A stretch of 64,000 bases of DNA from Congeria kusceri (GCA_027627225.1 CM051029.1:9593215-9657214); one strand, 5' to 3'. Numbered from the stretch's first letter, positions 48,564 to 60,296 are shown. A program made the numbers and translations. The notes: generated from the sequence alone by a model not told the origin.

Positions 48564-49129
48564 GCTTTTAAACGAAACTAAATTTTCTGTTACCAAAATT
48601 AGTTGGTAAATCCTCAAGGTTTTGTAATTGACATGACGTCATTTACCAAAAATAAAGTCATGCGATTGGTCAGTCAAATAATAAATAGCCAATGAAAACG
48701 CTAAATTGTGTTTATCATACACATGTGTAAGATAAAACAATTCGTAATGGCCGTATTTCACTGAAAACAAGGTATAGCATGTGATTAAAATAATGAAGTT
48801 CTTTTAAAATCTTACAATCAAGGTTAAGTATTTGTATGGTGCAAGTAAATATATACAATTGAAAAAATATAATATTATAGAGAGAAAAATGTGAATAATA
48901 TGAATAATATAATATGAACTATTTGTGTTATCCTGTAAAATCATTAATTCATCGGAAGTTTAACTACTTGTAACTGCACTTTAAAGTAGACATGTGATAA
49001 AAACACGCCCATTGATCACGTGATTGGACCTATCGCACATGTTTAAAAGAGTAGTAGAGCTATTGAATTAGGAGATATTAAGTGCAATTATGTTAGTTAA
49101 ATCGTCAATTAGCGAGTTCTAACCAAAGG

Positions 49130-49278
49130 ACATCATCATTACCATCATCATCATCATCATCATCTTTAGTAACTTCAAAATCATCAGCATAATCATAATC
49201 ATAATCAACATCAACAATATAACTATCATCACTATTATCATCATCATAATCGTCAACATCATCATAATCATCACCACT
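49130..49278 (-). repeat. ATC/GAT trinucleotide microsatellite
   Basis: CAT/ATC units with interruptions, lying just downstream (on the minus strand) of the exon at 49296. Asp-rich and Met-rich frames across it are artefacts. Confidence 0.92.
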
Positions 49279-49295
49279 GTATATAGAATACATAC

Positions 49296-49501
49296 GTAAT
49301 TGGATTGGATGTGTTTGATTGTGATTGCAGAATAGCCCCAACGTTGACCTTCGAATGATGCATTTAGTTTCTTGATAATACACGTATACATAGTCGTCGA
49401 ATTGCATAAACATTCCAAATACTGGGGTATCTTGCCTGCATGACACATTCCTGAATCACAATTGTTTCCTGTGTGGTTCCAGTGAGTTTCATCCAATGAA
49501 T
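49296..49501 (-). CDS. Cysteine-rich Ig-like receptor exon, open
   Basis: The acceptor TATGCAG and the donor GTATGT bound 206 nt without stops. It reads DETHWNHTGNNCDSGMCHAG, LECLCNSTTMYTCIIKKLN and RWGYSAITIKHIQ. Several cysteines and N-glycosylation sequons point to an extracellular domain, probably a V-like Ig. A donor four bases further on is possible. Confidence 0.55.
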
Positions 49502-49748
49502 CTGCATACGTAAATCGATAACTTAGTTGATTAAACGAAAAATATGCTAATATTCAAGTAGGAATGTAAGTTGTTTATCGCCAGGCAAGGCGTAGGAATT
49601 GTATTGGTGAGCCAAAGTGACGTTATGACATGTTTAAACTAGCATTTGTGCAAATAATTCCTGTGCTCGAATCAGTTCATCGTACATGGAAACATTCATA
49701 TTTATGGTGAGAATTTGGAAATAACGTCCAAAAAGGCATGCATACTAT

Positions 49749-50085
49749 ATTTTGCTTGATGAAAAAAGCACAACAACATATCGGTTATATACCCGGTGTC
49801 GGAATGCATATAGTAAACAGCTGTATGTACCTGCCTTTGTTTTATTAAATGCTATTATATCTATGTAACCAAACGTTAAATCTCCTTTTGACGATATGTC
49901 GTGTATATCACCGTTCGTTTCCGTCAACGCACACTCACAAATCGATTACGCGCTATTACACTGTCCAATGGGCGTGTTTTCTTTGTAACATAAAATCTTT
50001 ATAACGTCATTACTCGCCCATTTATAGTTCAAAACCAACTGACGTTGTTGTCAAACCTCCTCACACTGCTTATAATTGCAGGTGG
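49749..50085 (-). pseudogene. V-type Ig domain exon with two stops
   Basis: After acceptor CTTTCAG it reads LVLNYKWASNDVIKILCYKE and, after the second stop, DLTFGYIDIIAFNKTKAG followed by TYSCLLY. This is the usual V-domain order with a K-A-G-T-Y-x-C end. Stops are TGA 50053-50051 and TAA 49948-49946. The 3' splice site is uncertain. No signal-peptide exon was found upstream. Confidence 0.6.
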
Positions 50086-50089
50086 CTGA

Positions 50090-51360
50090 AAGTGTAAGGT
50101 ATTTCGCAAATGGATTATTTTGTATATTTAAAAAGGTAATATAAGAGGAATAATTTCTTCAATATAAACAAAGTGAAACTCCTGCTGCAGCAGCAGAAGA
50201 GAACTCTTATTAGCAGCCCATGGTCCTTTATTTACGGCAAGAGACCTATTGCCAAAACAATACAGCTCAATACAAAAACACGTAACCAAGACAAAACACA
50301 AATTTGAATAAAACTAAGGTCAATGTATCCTACTTGGAACAGTCAATGAAAATAATTGGGGGTTTAAGCCGGTTTCTTGGGCGCAAAACCTCACACCATA
50401 ATTTAGTCGCTTAAAAGGCGACTGTACACCAAATGGAATAACACTGAAGTGAACGTTTAATGCAAACCACATTGGGGCTTACGGGCGTCGAACCTCACAC
50501 TTGGCACAGCAATAGTCATAACACGTGTAAATTTAAATAAAGATTACATGAACAATGTCATCGAAAAGGGCCCCAAGGGGGCTGTTTCTTTAATAAAATA
50601 TGAAATAAAGATATAAATACTGGCACATAAGGAAAGTTCTAACAGAATCTATATAATGGGAAAATAGTGTACGCATTATGAGATAAAAATCAATTTATAA
50701 TAAGGGTCGTTTTTGTTAGGCGCTTTTCATGTTTACATTTTGACGTCATACTTCAGAGCATTTGGGAGAAACATAGTTTACACACGAGTCATTACCAAGC
50801 AGAATAGCGTATTTGGTAAAAGCGCTGTCTACTTTTATTTATTCGTATGGCTCCATAGTCGTGAGTTCGATATCCACTTAGGGTTTTAATTTGTTCAAAC
50901 GTTTTTGGTAATTTGTTTATATCAACTATCTCAATGTGTATTATATTTTGTTAATGCAAATGTCTTAGTATAGCTCATTTTTATAATCTGCTTTCGTTAA
51001 CATAGTCCCTTTAACCTCACAGCATCGCACTTCATATTAAACAGCAATAGCATACAATAATTATTTTATTTAATTACTCGTTGGTTGGATGTAAACCAGA
51101 GTAACGGAATTGCGACTTTCTGAGGCACGATGAAATGAAAGAAAAACAAGTACATGTACCAACTACACATCTTCTTATTAAAACGGTGTAATGGTATAGC
51201 ATCATGAAGTTCAATTTTCAAATCATCGTAATGCAATACAGTAAGGAGCTGTAAAGTTGGGTGTAAACATTCACATTACACAGCTTGGTTCTATATGGTA
51301 ATACATTTATATAACTTATACTTTTAAACTCAATAAAATATAGTATATATTATTAATATA
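50090..51360. other. Intergenic; repeat-like block of raised G+C at 50180-50600
   Basis: The block includes AGGCGACTGTACACCAAATG, GGGCGTCGAACCTCACAC and AAGGGGGCTG, without ORFs. It looks like part of a dispersed element but I cannot name it. A weak tRNA-like B-box (GAGTTCGATATCC) occurs near 50865. Confidence 0.35.
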
Positions 51361-51424
51361 TACCTATGTCTATCTCCCAATTAGCACTCGTCATTCGTAC
51401 CATGTGACCGTCAAATATTTCACC

Positions 51425-51525
51425 ATTGGTCGCGCGTGGGTACGATATTTTCCGTATTGGACGGTCCGATATTAAGCATACGATAATGTCCAGGTACTCC
51501 GAATGGGAAAGAATATAAAACTTTA
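51425..51525 (+). repeat. Dispersed ~100-bp repeat, copy 3 of 3
   Basis: Contains ATATTTTCCGTATTGGACGG and CATACGATAATGTCC, matching copies at 11130 and (inverted) 16255. Confidence 0.7.
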
Positions 51526-51724
51526 AGTTTTACCTTATGTCTGACTAGTTAAATTTATATTAGAATATTTGAGATTTGCTGAGTTTTTACACGTGGTTAG
51601 CATAATATATCACGCTGTGGGCGAATTGCCAGTGAGCTCTGCGGGCTATGTATATATAGGCCACAGCTGTCGCCAGCCGACCAATCATAGGCCAGGAAAA
51701 GTGGTGTTTAAATCCCACCCACTA

Positions 51725-52085
51725 AGTTGTTGTTGTTGTTTTGTTGATGCTGTTGTTTGTGTTGTCTATGTTGTTGTTGTTAATGTTGTTGTTATTGTTC
51801 ATGTTGTTGGTAGTGTTCATGTTGTTGTTGTTTATGTTGTTGTTCGTTTTGTTGGTGTGTTTGTTGTTCTTGTGGTTGTTGTTTGTATTGTTCTTTGTAT
51901 TGTTGTTGTTTGTGTTGTTCTTCGTGTTGCAAATGATCATGTTGTTTTTATTGTTTGTGTTGTTGTTGTAGTAAGTGACGATGACCGTTTGTTGTTCGTG
52001 TTGTTGTTGGTGTTGTTGATGATGTTGTTATTCTTGTTGTTGATGTTGTAGTTCTTGTTGTTGTTCGTGTTGTTGTTTTTAACGA
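51725..52085 (+). repeat. TTG trinucleotide microsatellite
   Basis: Imperfect TTG/GTT array with TGA and TCG variants. Asn-rich, Val-rich and Leu-rich frames over it are artefacts. Confidence 0.93.
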
Positions 52086-52769
52086 TGTTTTTCGGGTTGT
52101 TAAAGTGTTAGGGAAGCAATTGTGGAGGATGTTGTTGTATTTTTTAATGGTATCAGTGGTTGGTTTAGTTGCTGTTGTAGTAATTACCATTATGGACTTT
52201 AATTATTTTAATTATTTAACGTTAAATAGCGTGTTGATTTCTAAAATATGAATTGTGTCTAAAATGCTAAAACAGTGCTAGTTAAAATAGCCACGAATCA
52301 AGCTGCTAGCTGAGCTTTTTTATGTCATGTAACAATTATTATTCTCTCTTGCATTTATAACGGTCGCCGGTATAGGTTTTCTAAAACGGTAAACAAAACA
52401 TGTATTATCTGTAGTCTAAGTCGAATAGGCCCTCTCGTAGCATCTGTATATAAAATGTAAATTACAAACATTGCTGTGAAATCATCATATTTTTCTTACT
52501 GTATTATATTTCTTATTATAGACGGGTAGGCGTCCATTATATGGCGTGTGTTTGTAAGATATTGGAGTTGTAAGATATTGGAGTGTAGACTGGTAATATT
52601 GGACTGCACGTGCTAGCTCAGGTATTGTACGATTTTACTTACCTGGCACTAATTGATAAACGGTAGCGCTCGGCCCTTTTATTTTTATCAGTTTAAATTG
52701 TATTTTGTATGTAAAGCACGGATTTGATAGTTATATAACGAAAAACCCCAATCAACATGTGTTCGTAAG

Positions 52770-52960
52770 AATAGCGCAGCGAGGTGGATTGTCTTTCAGA
52801 CTTTGCATCACAATGACTGTGGTTCGAATCCAGCCAAATCTTTCTTTTTTCTTATTTTCTTTTACTTCAACACCACTTATTCATGTGACATTTTTTTCTT
52901 TATTTTATTTTCTTTCTTTTTTTATTGTCCTTACTTTAATTATTTTATCTACATAAACAT
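52770..52960 (+). mobile_element. SINE-like element with tRNA head
   Basis: A-box-like TAGCGCAGCGAGG (52772) is followed 50 nt later by a perfect B-box GGTTCGAATCC (52821-52831), then a T-rich tail to about 52960. No convincing cloverleaf acceptor stem is present. It faces a similar tRNA-like head at 53105-53185. Confidence 0.5.
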
Positions 52961-53049
52961 GCATAAACTAAGACTGTTTGGCTCGCAGAATCGATGTAGC
53001 TCAAGACTGTGTCAGAATCGAGGTTGATGATGAGATTCTGTGTTATAAC

Positions 53050-53185
53050 GTCAGCAAAATAATCAATTAAATAAATTAAAATATATAAACAAATTAATAC
53101 ATTAAAAAAGTGCCTGTTCTGGGATTCGAATCCAAAACATAATGCTTTCAAAATATGCGTAATTACCACTGCACTACACTATCGA
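53050..53185 (-). mobile_element. SINE-like tRNA head, opposite orientation
   Basis: The minus strand has A-box TAGTGCAGTGG (53176-53166) and B-box GATTCGAATCC (53132-53122), followed by a T-rich tail. Together with the plus-strand head it makes a convergent pair about 250 bp apart. Confidence 0.5.
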
Positions 53186-53189
53186 CTGT

Positions 53190-54089
53190 TACGTAGTAAG
53201 CATTGAATTAATACATATTCATGTCTGAGTCTCATATCTGGGGTTAGCAGTTTAAAATCGATTTACGAAAATACACGGAATATCCATGAGTGCCAGATCA
53301 AAGAAATCGCACAATAATTTAAAACACAGCGTGGCAAGCAGAAGACTTCTGTTTACGGCTATTTTTAGCACTATTATCAAAATATTATTATTAAAACCAT
53401 TTTGTTTAGTTTGAAAAAAAAAACAACAACACTTAGTTGTGTATATAACTATACATTTGATATAAATAAGTGATGGCAAAAGTAAGTCACTTATTAACCC
53501 GACATTTTTTACGAACAAAGTATTATTCTGTTTGCTGTTATAGTTTCGAAATACTTAGATCTATGAATAAAGTAACGAATACGTAGATTTTAGGCGTGGA
53601 TTCAGGTATATTTTTGCGTCTTTATTTTAACAATTGTTCTATCCATAATAACCATTATAAACTGACTACACCAATAAACTACCAAACCACACCATATATT
53701 AGATCGATTGGCAAACGCACACTATCTAGTATTAGATATATTGCACACCAAGAACAATGATATCAAGAAGCACATTTTGCAAATGCCTCCCCCACCTATC
53801 AAAATCGTTTTGCGGCTTGATACAGGTAATCTGATGGAAAACAGGCTTCATCTGGGGCTTTGCCATTGAATTGGTCTATAGATTTGTATCATTCACCCAT
53901 TTTTTTCCACATTCTTAACTAATACTACTGACTTTCAATCCATATAAATTATTTACAGTTGGACAACTGCGTTTATCATAAATAAGTTACCTGTACATGT
54001 TATTATCTAACGCATAGTAAAATATTGCCTAGCACTCTTTCGATAAAATGTTAACACTCATTGCTATTTTCTCAGATCAAGAATCTTAC
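53190..54089. other. Intergenic, nothing recognised
   Basis: AT-rich sequence. Confidence 0.5.
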
Positions 54090-54097
54090 CTTACTCG

Positions 54098-54541
54098 TCA
54101 ATCTCATTAAAATCGTCTTCAGTCTGGCGCTACTATATTATCCGCTGACTGGATCTGATGACTTGGAATTAGGGGTCACGTTCAAATGACATTTTCAGTA
54201 GCCAATCAATGTATTGCCTTCAAAATGTTGAGGTGTAACTTAAATATAAAACACAAAAACTATGCACAAAAATAACGTGAACTTCGGGTGTCTATTCGTC
54301 TAAGGTACCACTATATCCATTGTTATCCACACGAAAATTAACTGTAATTGATTTATTCTGGAGAATCAGTTGGAAATGCATCACTTTTTTTTTAATCGTG
54401 GTCATACTTTGCTTTGCATAAAGCAATTTATTTGGCGCAGCAGGGCTGAGATTTATATTGTTCGGAAGGTCATTTGAACGTGACCTGTTATACGATGACT
54501 TCAGATCCTAACAACGTTAGGATTTGAGTTTAATGAGATTG
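54098..54541. mobile_element. hAT-type MITE with 8-bp target duplication
   Basis: CTTACTCG flanks the element on both sides (54090-54097 and 54542-54549). Ends read TCAATCTCATTAAA and its complement (the right end one base shorter). Sub-terminal inverted similarity continues for about 100 bp, including GGTCACGTTCAAATGAC at 54174 and its complement at 54469. There is no transposase. An 8-bp duplication is the hallmark of hAT insertion. Confidence 0.8.
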
Positions 54542-54549
54542 CTTACTCG

Positions 54550-55115
54550 AGTACTGATTCATTAACATCCAATTTATGAATCCAAATTAAAGAATTGTGC
54601 ATGTGACTACTTTTATAACCAAACAATATTACATTTCAAATATTGTAAAGTAAGTGCATTTGGACGGTCGCTGCATTGCAACGCATACACATCCTGTCTT
54701 TGGATTCAAAAGTCGATAATGTACACTTTTTTTTACTTGAATGACTAATCGTAGTTTGCAATAGCTAGATAACATGTGCTGCCAAAAGCACGTGGAACTC
54801 GTGATGTGTGTAATGATTTAATACAGAGGTTTTTTATGGGTGTATTTCAAATCAAATATGTTACTTGTGCTTTGTATAATAATCAATTTATATGTATGTG
54901 CAATGCATACCGATAGCATTACGCCAGTGCTACAAGAGCAACGTTAGGTCTATACAGGGCATCATACTCGTTGAGACAGCGTACGACAACTCGTGTATCT
55001 GTTGCCGGGCATAGGGACTCGATTAGGAAGCCGCTTAGCACCGGTACATGGCCGGTCACGTGATTCTGCGCCGACTCTTCACATCTGGGATTTAGACTGC
55101 TCGGTGTTTGGAATG
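54550..55115. other. Intergenic, nothing recognised
   Basis: Unique sequence. G+C is higher at 54930-55110, with no open frame or splice signal that I trust. Confidence 0.4.
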
Positions 55116-55119
55116 AGTT

Positions 55120-55232
55120 TCTACATTTCCGGGCTTTTTTAAGCTCGGGTTGATACTACATTTTCCGGGTTTCGCTCAGCTCGAGTTGATACAAAATTTC
55201 CGGGCTTTGTTCCACTCGAGTTTAAACAAGCA
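55120..55232 (+). repeat. Three-copy short tandem repeat
   Basis: Units of about 40-50 bp share TTTCCGGGCTTT and CTCGAGTTGATAC-like sequence. Confidence 0.75.
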
Positions 55233-55439
55233 ATCACAAAAACAATCCCGAATTAACGGAATAATAGTTTTAACAAACATAATACAGAGAAACAATGCCA
55301 TAATCACATACCAGTAACATAATGAATATATAATAGTCATCAAATAAAGTTTAATATTATTTTTATGAACTAGTCAAATGATACACACATATAACTTTGC
55401 CATTTTAAACACGTGAGTGCCATTGTCACAAAGATACGC

Positions 55440-55915
55440 CCATCAAAGGGGTACTTTTAGGGGTAAAGATTTAACGTCTAAAGAGACAAAATCCATCCCG
55501 ACTAAGTGGTAAAGAATGATTTCTTATATTTGCCCTTTTACTTTGAATTGTGACCTTGGCCTTATACCTAGAGCTCCGGTTCTTGCGTGCGACACATCTT
55601 CTCACTATACATGTCACTTCTTTCAAGGTATTGGAAATTCAATTTATGTTTGACAAAGATTTGCTCTGGACAAAGGGGAAATGATTGATGTCTTATATTT
55701 GAAACTTGACCTTGAATTGTCACTAAGACCTTGGAACTGTGGACCTGTCTCTTGCGCGCGACAATCCGTCGCATCGTGCTTATTACGTACGCTAATATAT
55801 TTGTAAATGTATCCATGCTGGACAAAGTTATGCTCTGAACAAGTGTTAAGGATTGATTTCCTACATGGACAAAGATCTATCGCCGATCGCCCGCCCGCCC
55901 GTCCGTCCGCTTAGG
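55440..55915 (+). repeat. Third bivalve-type tandem repeat family, about two and a half units
   Basis: Units of about 190 bp share TGACCTTGGCCTTATACC-like and TCTTGCGCGCGACA-like sequence, GACAAAG and ATGATTGATGTCTTATATTTG-like phrases. The block ends in a CGCCCGCCCGTCCGTCCG run, the simple-repeat tail usual in these mollusc repeats. Confidence 0.7.
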
Positions 55916-55919
55916 TATG

Positions 55920-56885
55920 TTCAATAATACGATCCGTTTTTCAAACGGGCGTATACTACTTACATAAACATAGCGAAACGACTTTTTAAAAGTGTGTTTA
56001 CATTTTTGCGTTCAATTGCAAAATAAAGTTGTTTTCATTATACCAAACTTATATATGTGTAGCTTTTACAACCCAATAATAATAATTTATATTATACTTT
56101 TTTATTACTGTACATTATATTCCCAATTTATATGAAATTGAAGGGTAATGTATGTTTGAAGACCTCAAAATTGCATTCAAGTAATAGTCGAAACTGGTGG
56201 CTTTATAAAAGGAAATGGGCTCAAGGAATACTAGTTTATAACTTTGCATTATATTAAATTTACAAATGAGTGATATTTTGGGTCGAAAATTCCATCTGAC
56301 AAATTACACAAACCCATGGCCAAATTTAGTTAGCCTTTTGCTAACCCAACTACAATGATTCCTTATTTTAGACACACTGGTACGAGGCCCATTGGAATGA
56401 CACGCAGCATTTGACCAAACCTCATAAACACTCTGGGTCTACAAAACAGAGCCTAGTTAAGCACAGCAAGCCCTCCAAAGTGCACAATGGAAATATCTGC
56501 AGACAGCCCGGCACTATAATACATATCGGCTGAAATTTATCAGCAGTATACAGGCAATTACTGACAGGAAATATGAACTAAGGGTTTACATTGACGATCG
56601 GCTCCATAGCCAGTAAGTTTACTCTTTTCACGTACAGGGTCATTGATTAGGATGCATCGCTGGGTTGTGTTGTACATGTGAGCGTCCCTTAATGTTGTAA
56701 CCGAAACATACTGGTACCGCTCTAGATACCATACCAGACTTTCTCACAATGGGGAAATTGGACGCACTAACCAGCCTCAAAGAACCTAGCAAAACCATTA
56801 ATGTCTTTGTTAGTTGGAATACAGCAATAATAAATTACATTTCCGCATAAGCATTATAGAGTTTTAGAGAGTGGCATATTTTCTT
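55920..56885. other. Intergenic, nothing recognised
   Basis: No supported feature; 56370-56640 has raised G+C without an open frame. Confidence 0.4.
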
Positions 56886-56891
56886 CTACAG

Positions 56892-57186
56892 CAGATGTAT
56901 CAACACTTTAAAGGCTACGGGGTAACATTTCACGGGAAAAGCGAATTGCCAACAGACACACCACGGTACCGAGATCAACCATCATCAGCAGTGTAGATAT
57001 ATTATATATTAGCATAGATGAAGGTATATCATCGACTAATCAAGACGGACAGATGACATCGTACTGTAGTGTAGACTCATTTACATTCTATTGTATCGAT
57101 ATACACAAGATTGGATTAAACGACATGACTGTAACAATGACAACTGTCGATGTTAGCGGAAGACCGCCGCACATGTTTATGCAAAC
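56892..57186 (+). pseudogene. Probable ectodomain exon of another plus-strand receptor
   Basis: The acceptor TTTTCTTCTACAG and strong donor GTAAGG bound 295 nt. The first third is open in one frame (KGYGVTFHGKSELPTDTPRY). The rest is open in another (TSYCSVDSFTFYCIDIHKIG, then LNDMTVTMTTVDVSG). The rough length and strand pattern fit an Ig-like domain with a frameshift, but I do not recognise it securely. Confidence 0.35.
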
Positions 57187-57665
57187 GTAAGGCATCATAC
57201 GATGTAACTAATGTAAATACACGTGTATGCGTCGTACGCGTTAATCTGTCTTATGAATCGACATATGCGCATAATCACTTCTAAAGCTTTTGTCTAATAT
57301 ATTTCAATAAAAATGTTTCTTTAAACATGATTTCGTGACAATGAACTACGCATAACTATTTTAATGAACACTTTGCTAACCATGAAAGTGTTGATATTGT
57401 TTAAGGTTGATCGAATAACGTGTAGGGCATGTATGTAAGTCAATACTATTATATAGTGTTCGCCTAGAGACATTATTGGCTTAACATTAATTAATATGAC
57501 TTATTTAAAAAATGCCATAATGATTTTCAGTACAAGTAAGGCAATTGTTTATTGTTATATCCCAAGAGCGAGATTTGCGTATGATTAAACAGCAACTTCC
57601 ATAACGTTGAGACGCAGATTCTTACTGCAACGAATAATGTTAGCGCAACAAATATTATTTTTCAG

Positions 57666-57772
57666 GAGAAGATTGTATGCGAGACAATCTTTAGTGGTTA
57701 TATTACAGTAATCCCGCGTTTGATGACTCATCTGGAAGTGGACACGTTTATGCTAATCAACACATGAAATAA
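57666..57772 (+). pseudogene. Cytoplasmic-tail exon with YANQ motif
   Basis: After acceptor TATTTTTCAG (2-nt start) the frame has one early TAG, then reads YYSNPAFDDSSGSGHVYANQ and HMK, and stops at TAA 57770-57772. An alternative acceptor at 57707-57708 would skip the TAG. The Ser/Asp-rich composition with HVYANQ is typical of receptor tails. It probably belongs with the exon at 56892. Confidence 0.45.
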
Positions 57773-57779
57773 TCAACAG

Positions 57780-59395
57780 GTATGAAAATGCTTGTTTAAT
57801 TTAACGATGTAAAAACATACATCAATATATGCCCCATTACTTCTTTAAATGTTAAATGTCTCTCGCTCAAATTGTCTTGCTGGGTTTTAATGAGAAATAA
57901 CAATGAATTGTGTTGTATAGGGTATATGAAAGTAGGTCATTGACTGCAAACATCAACAATATTGGTAATTTTATATATTCGTAAAGCGCTTTTCTTCAAT
58001 TTGTGTGATGATGACATAGTTGGTGTATCTTTCAGAAGCCATACAAACAAACACATATGAGACTTTCGCAGAAACGCATTCAGTGTATACTTGAGTCTAT
58101 ATGTAGTCGAAAGTCCCAAGTTGACTACAGCTTGACTCGTATAAACCGTTCCTCCACTTCTGCAAATCCGGATAATGTATATGATAACTTAAAACTTTCA
58201 AACAGTTATCTGTAATAGTATGGATTTAATGTCACTGAACAATTAATCGTACAGTTTTATGTTTAAGGCTTCGAAGTTTACACACGTGCATCAAATGTCC
58301 ATTAAATCATAGAGCGAATAGTTCGAAAATATGTGACGAAAATTTTAATAATGTCGCCATTGATACATCAATCTGCTTCGTATGTTTGTTGAAAATAGGC
58401 TTCAAAGCATCACTTATTTCCATATATTTGATAATTGTAATTTGAAATTAGTTCAAAATTAAATGTCTTTCGTAACGTTGTATTTTGATGAATAATTGTA
58501 AAAAAAATAATTCTAGCCATAACCACGAACTTCAAGAATAAACCACGTATGTCATGTATTTATTTAATAAAATATAATATCCATGTACATGTATGTTTCT
58601 GTGTAGTATGGAAATAGGAGAAAACAGACATTCGGAACGTGTTGGTTATGAAAATGTAATGACAGAGTGTCGGAATGTCATTAAAAGTAAGATAATTATG
58701 TTTGTAACCCAAAGAAATACCACGATAGTGTACACCCGACAAAGAATTTGGCTCATCAGGTTTCTTGCCCGGCAATATTTTTCATTTTCAATTGACAGGC
58801 CTTATATATTTTGTACATAACATTGTTAGTTGCTGTAAGCGGCTGTCTAGTTTTCACACCTGTTAACGTTTAAATCTTTGGCGTACGTTTCACAATGGAC
58901 CCCAATTTAACAGCTGCACATTTGGCAATAGATACAATTCAAAACGGCATTATTAAGAGACGACAACTAACCATACTACACCATGGCGATATATAAAAAA
59001 AATGAATTTATTACGTTGCAATATTTATTTTAACGTCGCATTTTGAAGATTATAAATCGCACAGCAATGCTTCTGTTCAAGTTATATGTATAATGTTGAC
59101 ACACTTATTATAGTAGAACTCGGAATGTAGGATTTAACTTTATGAAGTTTTACTTGCACTTTAAGGTAAGCGAAATGGTATGATTCTTTGTTATTAACTG
59201 ATTATGCATTTTATTTACATAGAACGTGTTTCTCCTTTGCATGTGCTTACCTTATAAAAAGATGTAGAACTCGTGCGTATTTTTACTATTGTTGGAATTA
59301 CTACAACATTTCATTTAATGTCATTGTTCGTAATAGTAATCGCGGGATTTAATATGCATCGTATATTGTGCATACCCTTTACAGCTACCACAACT
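57780..59395. other. Intergenic, nothing recognised
   Basis: AT-rich sequence without supported features. Confidence 0.45.
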
Positions 59396-59399
59396 ACAA

Positions 59400-60030
59400 A
59401 CGCGAGCAATTATGACATACAAATAAATAGGAAACGCGATATTGGAATATAAACTCAATTTGGTCCACTGTACTAATCATACTGTATGTTTCTGCATACA
59501 TAATATATATCAGCATTGTGTCATTTCAATGTGCGTACATGTGTGCAGACTCTTTATTAAATTAAACTTACGAATTAATTCAGTACACGTTATAACGTAT
59601 GTTCGTAAATGTTTCTTGGTATCGTGATTATTAGGTAATTTAAACATGGCCTTACATATAAGCGAATGCAAGTCTAAAATTATCATTTGCAGTAACAAAA
59701 TTATTTGTTGATTATTAATCGATTAAATTTAAATATCTCATTACACTTTTATGGACTGCTATTGCACATGTCTCAATTAGAACATTTCACCAATAGCGAG
59801 ATTCACTGACAGCGATGTCCATTTACATGTTTTCCTTTTGAATTTGAGTAGTATGTTGACTATATAATGTACTTTTAGTGTTCGATAAGTTTGTTTACCA
59901 TAATTATGAACTACCCTAAGGCTTAGTGGTTGATATGTACTCATTCAGTTCACCAGATATACATGTTTGGAGACCCTTTCGAATACTACTTAAAATGGTT
60001 TTGTACAATATATGCACAATTGCAGGTAAG
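59400..60030 (+). repeat. Receptor-upstream duplicated block, copy 3 (left part)
   Basis: Matches 31805-32350 (shared GTACATGTGTG.AGACT, AATATAAGCGAA, AGAACATTTCACC, TTGTACAATATATGC). Homology ends near 60030. The right part of the block resumes only at about 63920. Confidence 0.75.
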
Positions 60031-60296
60031 CATATTCACTTGTATTTATTCAATTCGCTTCAAGCTTTTAACGATGCAGTATGACAGAAACGTTATGAAC
60101 ATGTGTTTGCGTACTACGTTGTTGATGGACAATGACAATTACCTTTATGCATGCATACATGTATATAACCAGACCTTTACGCCGAATATATTATTTAGAT
60201 TCTGTACTGGAATCCTGTTAAATCGATGTAAGAGTTTTCCACTATATAAGACCACCGCTGCTGTCAGCCTGCCAATCACAGAAAAGAATATCAGAA

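Larger units (their letters stand above)
33280..50085 (-). pseudogene. Multi-Ig / FN3 transmembrane receptor with tyrosine-motif tail, decayed
   Basis: Minus-strand exons in order are V-type Ig (50085-49749), a cysteine-rich Ig-like exon (49501-49296), five Ig exons (46309-46048, 45788-45602, 45376-45093, 44577-44284, 44184-43863), FN3 (43696-43400), TM (43278-43174) and two tail exons (34010-33950, 33481-33280). Splice phases agree from FN3 through the stop. Lesions are stops in the V exon (two), in 45788-45602, in 44577-44284 and in the last tail exon, and frameshifts in 45376-45093 and 44184-43863. The Ty3/Gypsy element sits in the intron between TM and tail. The domain order resembles nephrin/PTK7-like or immune-type adhesion receptors; orthology is not claimed. 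The first exon was not found. Confidence 0.75.

Noticed and set aside
49105..49280. Asp-rich and Met-rich extension of the receptor exon
   Set aside because: The extension is the ATC microsatellite; a good splice donor lies before it at 49296.
51569..52190. Val/Leu-rich and Asn/Thr-rich frames
   Set aside because: They run over the TTG microsatellite.
59142..59165. A signal-peptide first exon (MKFYLHFK) before a GTAAGC donor
   Set aside because: Too short, phase does not match the phase-1 pattern of the receptor genes, and no following exon was found.
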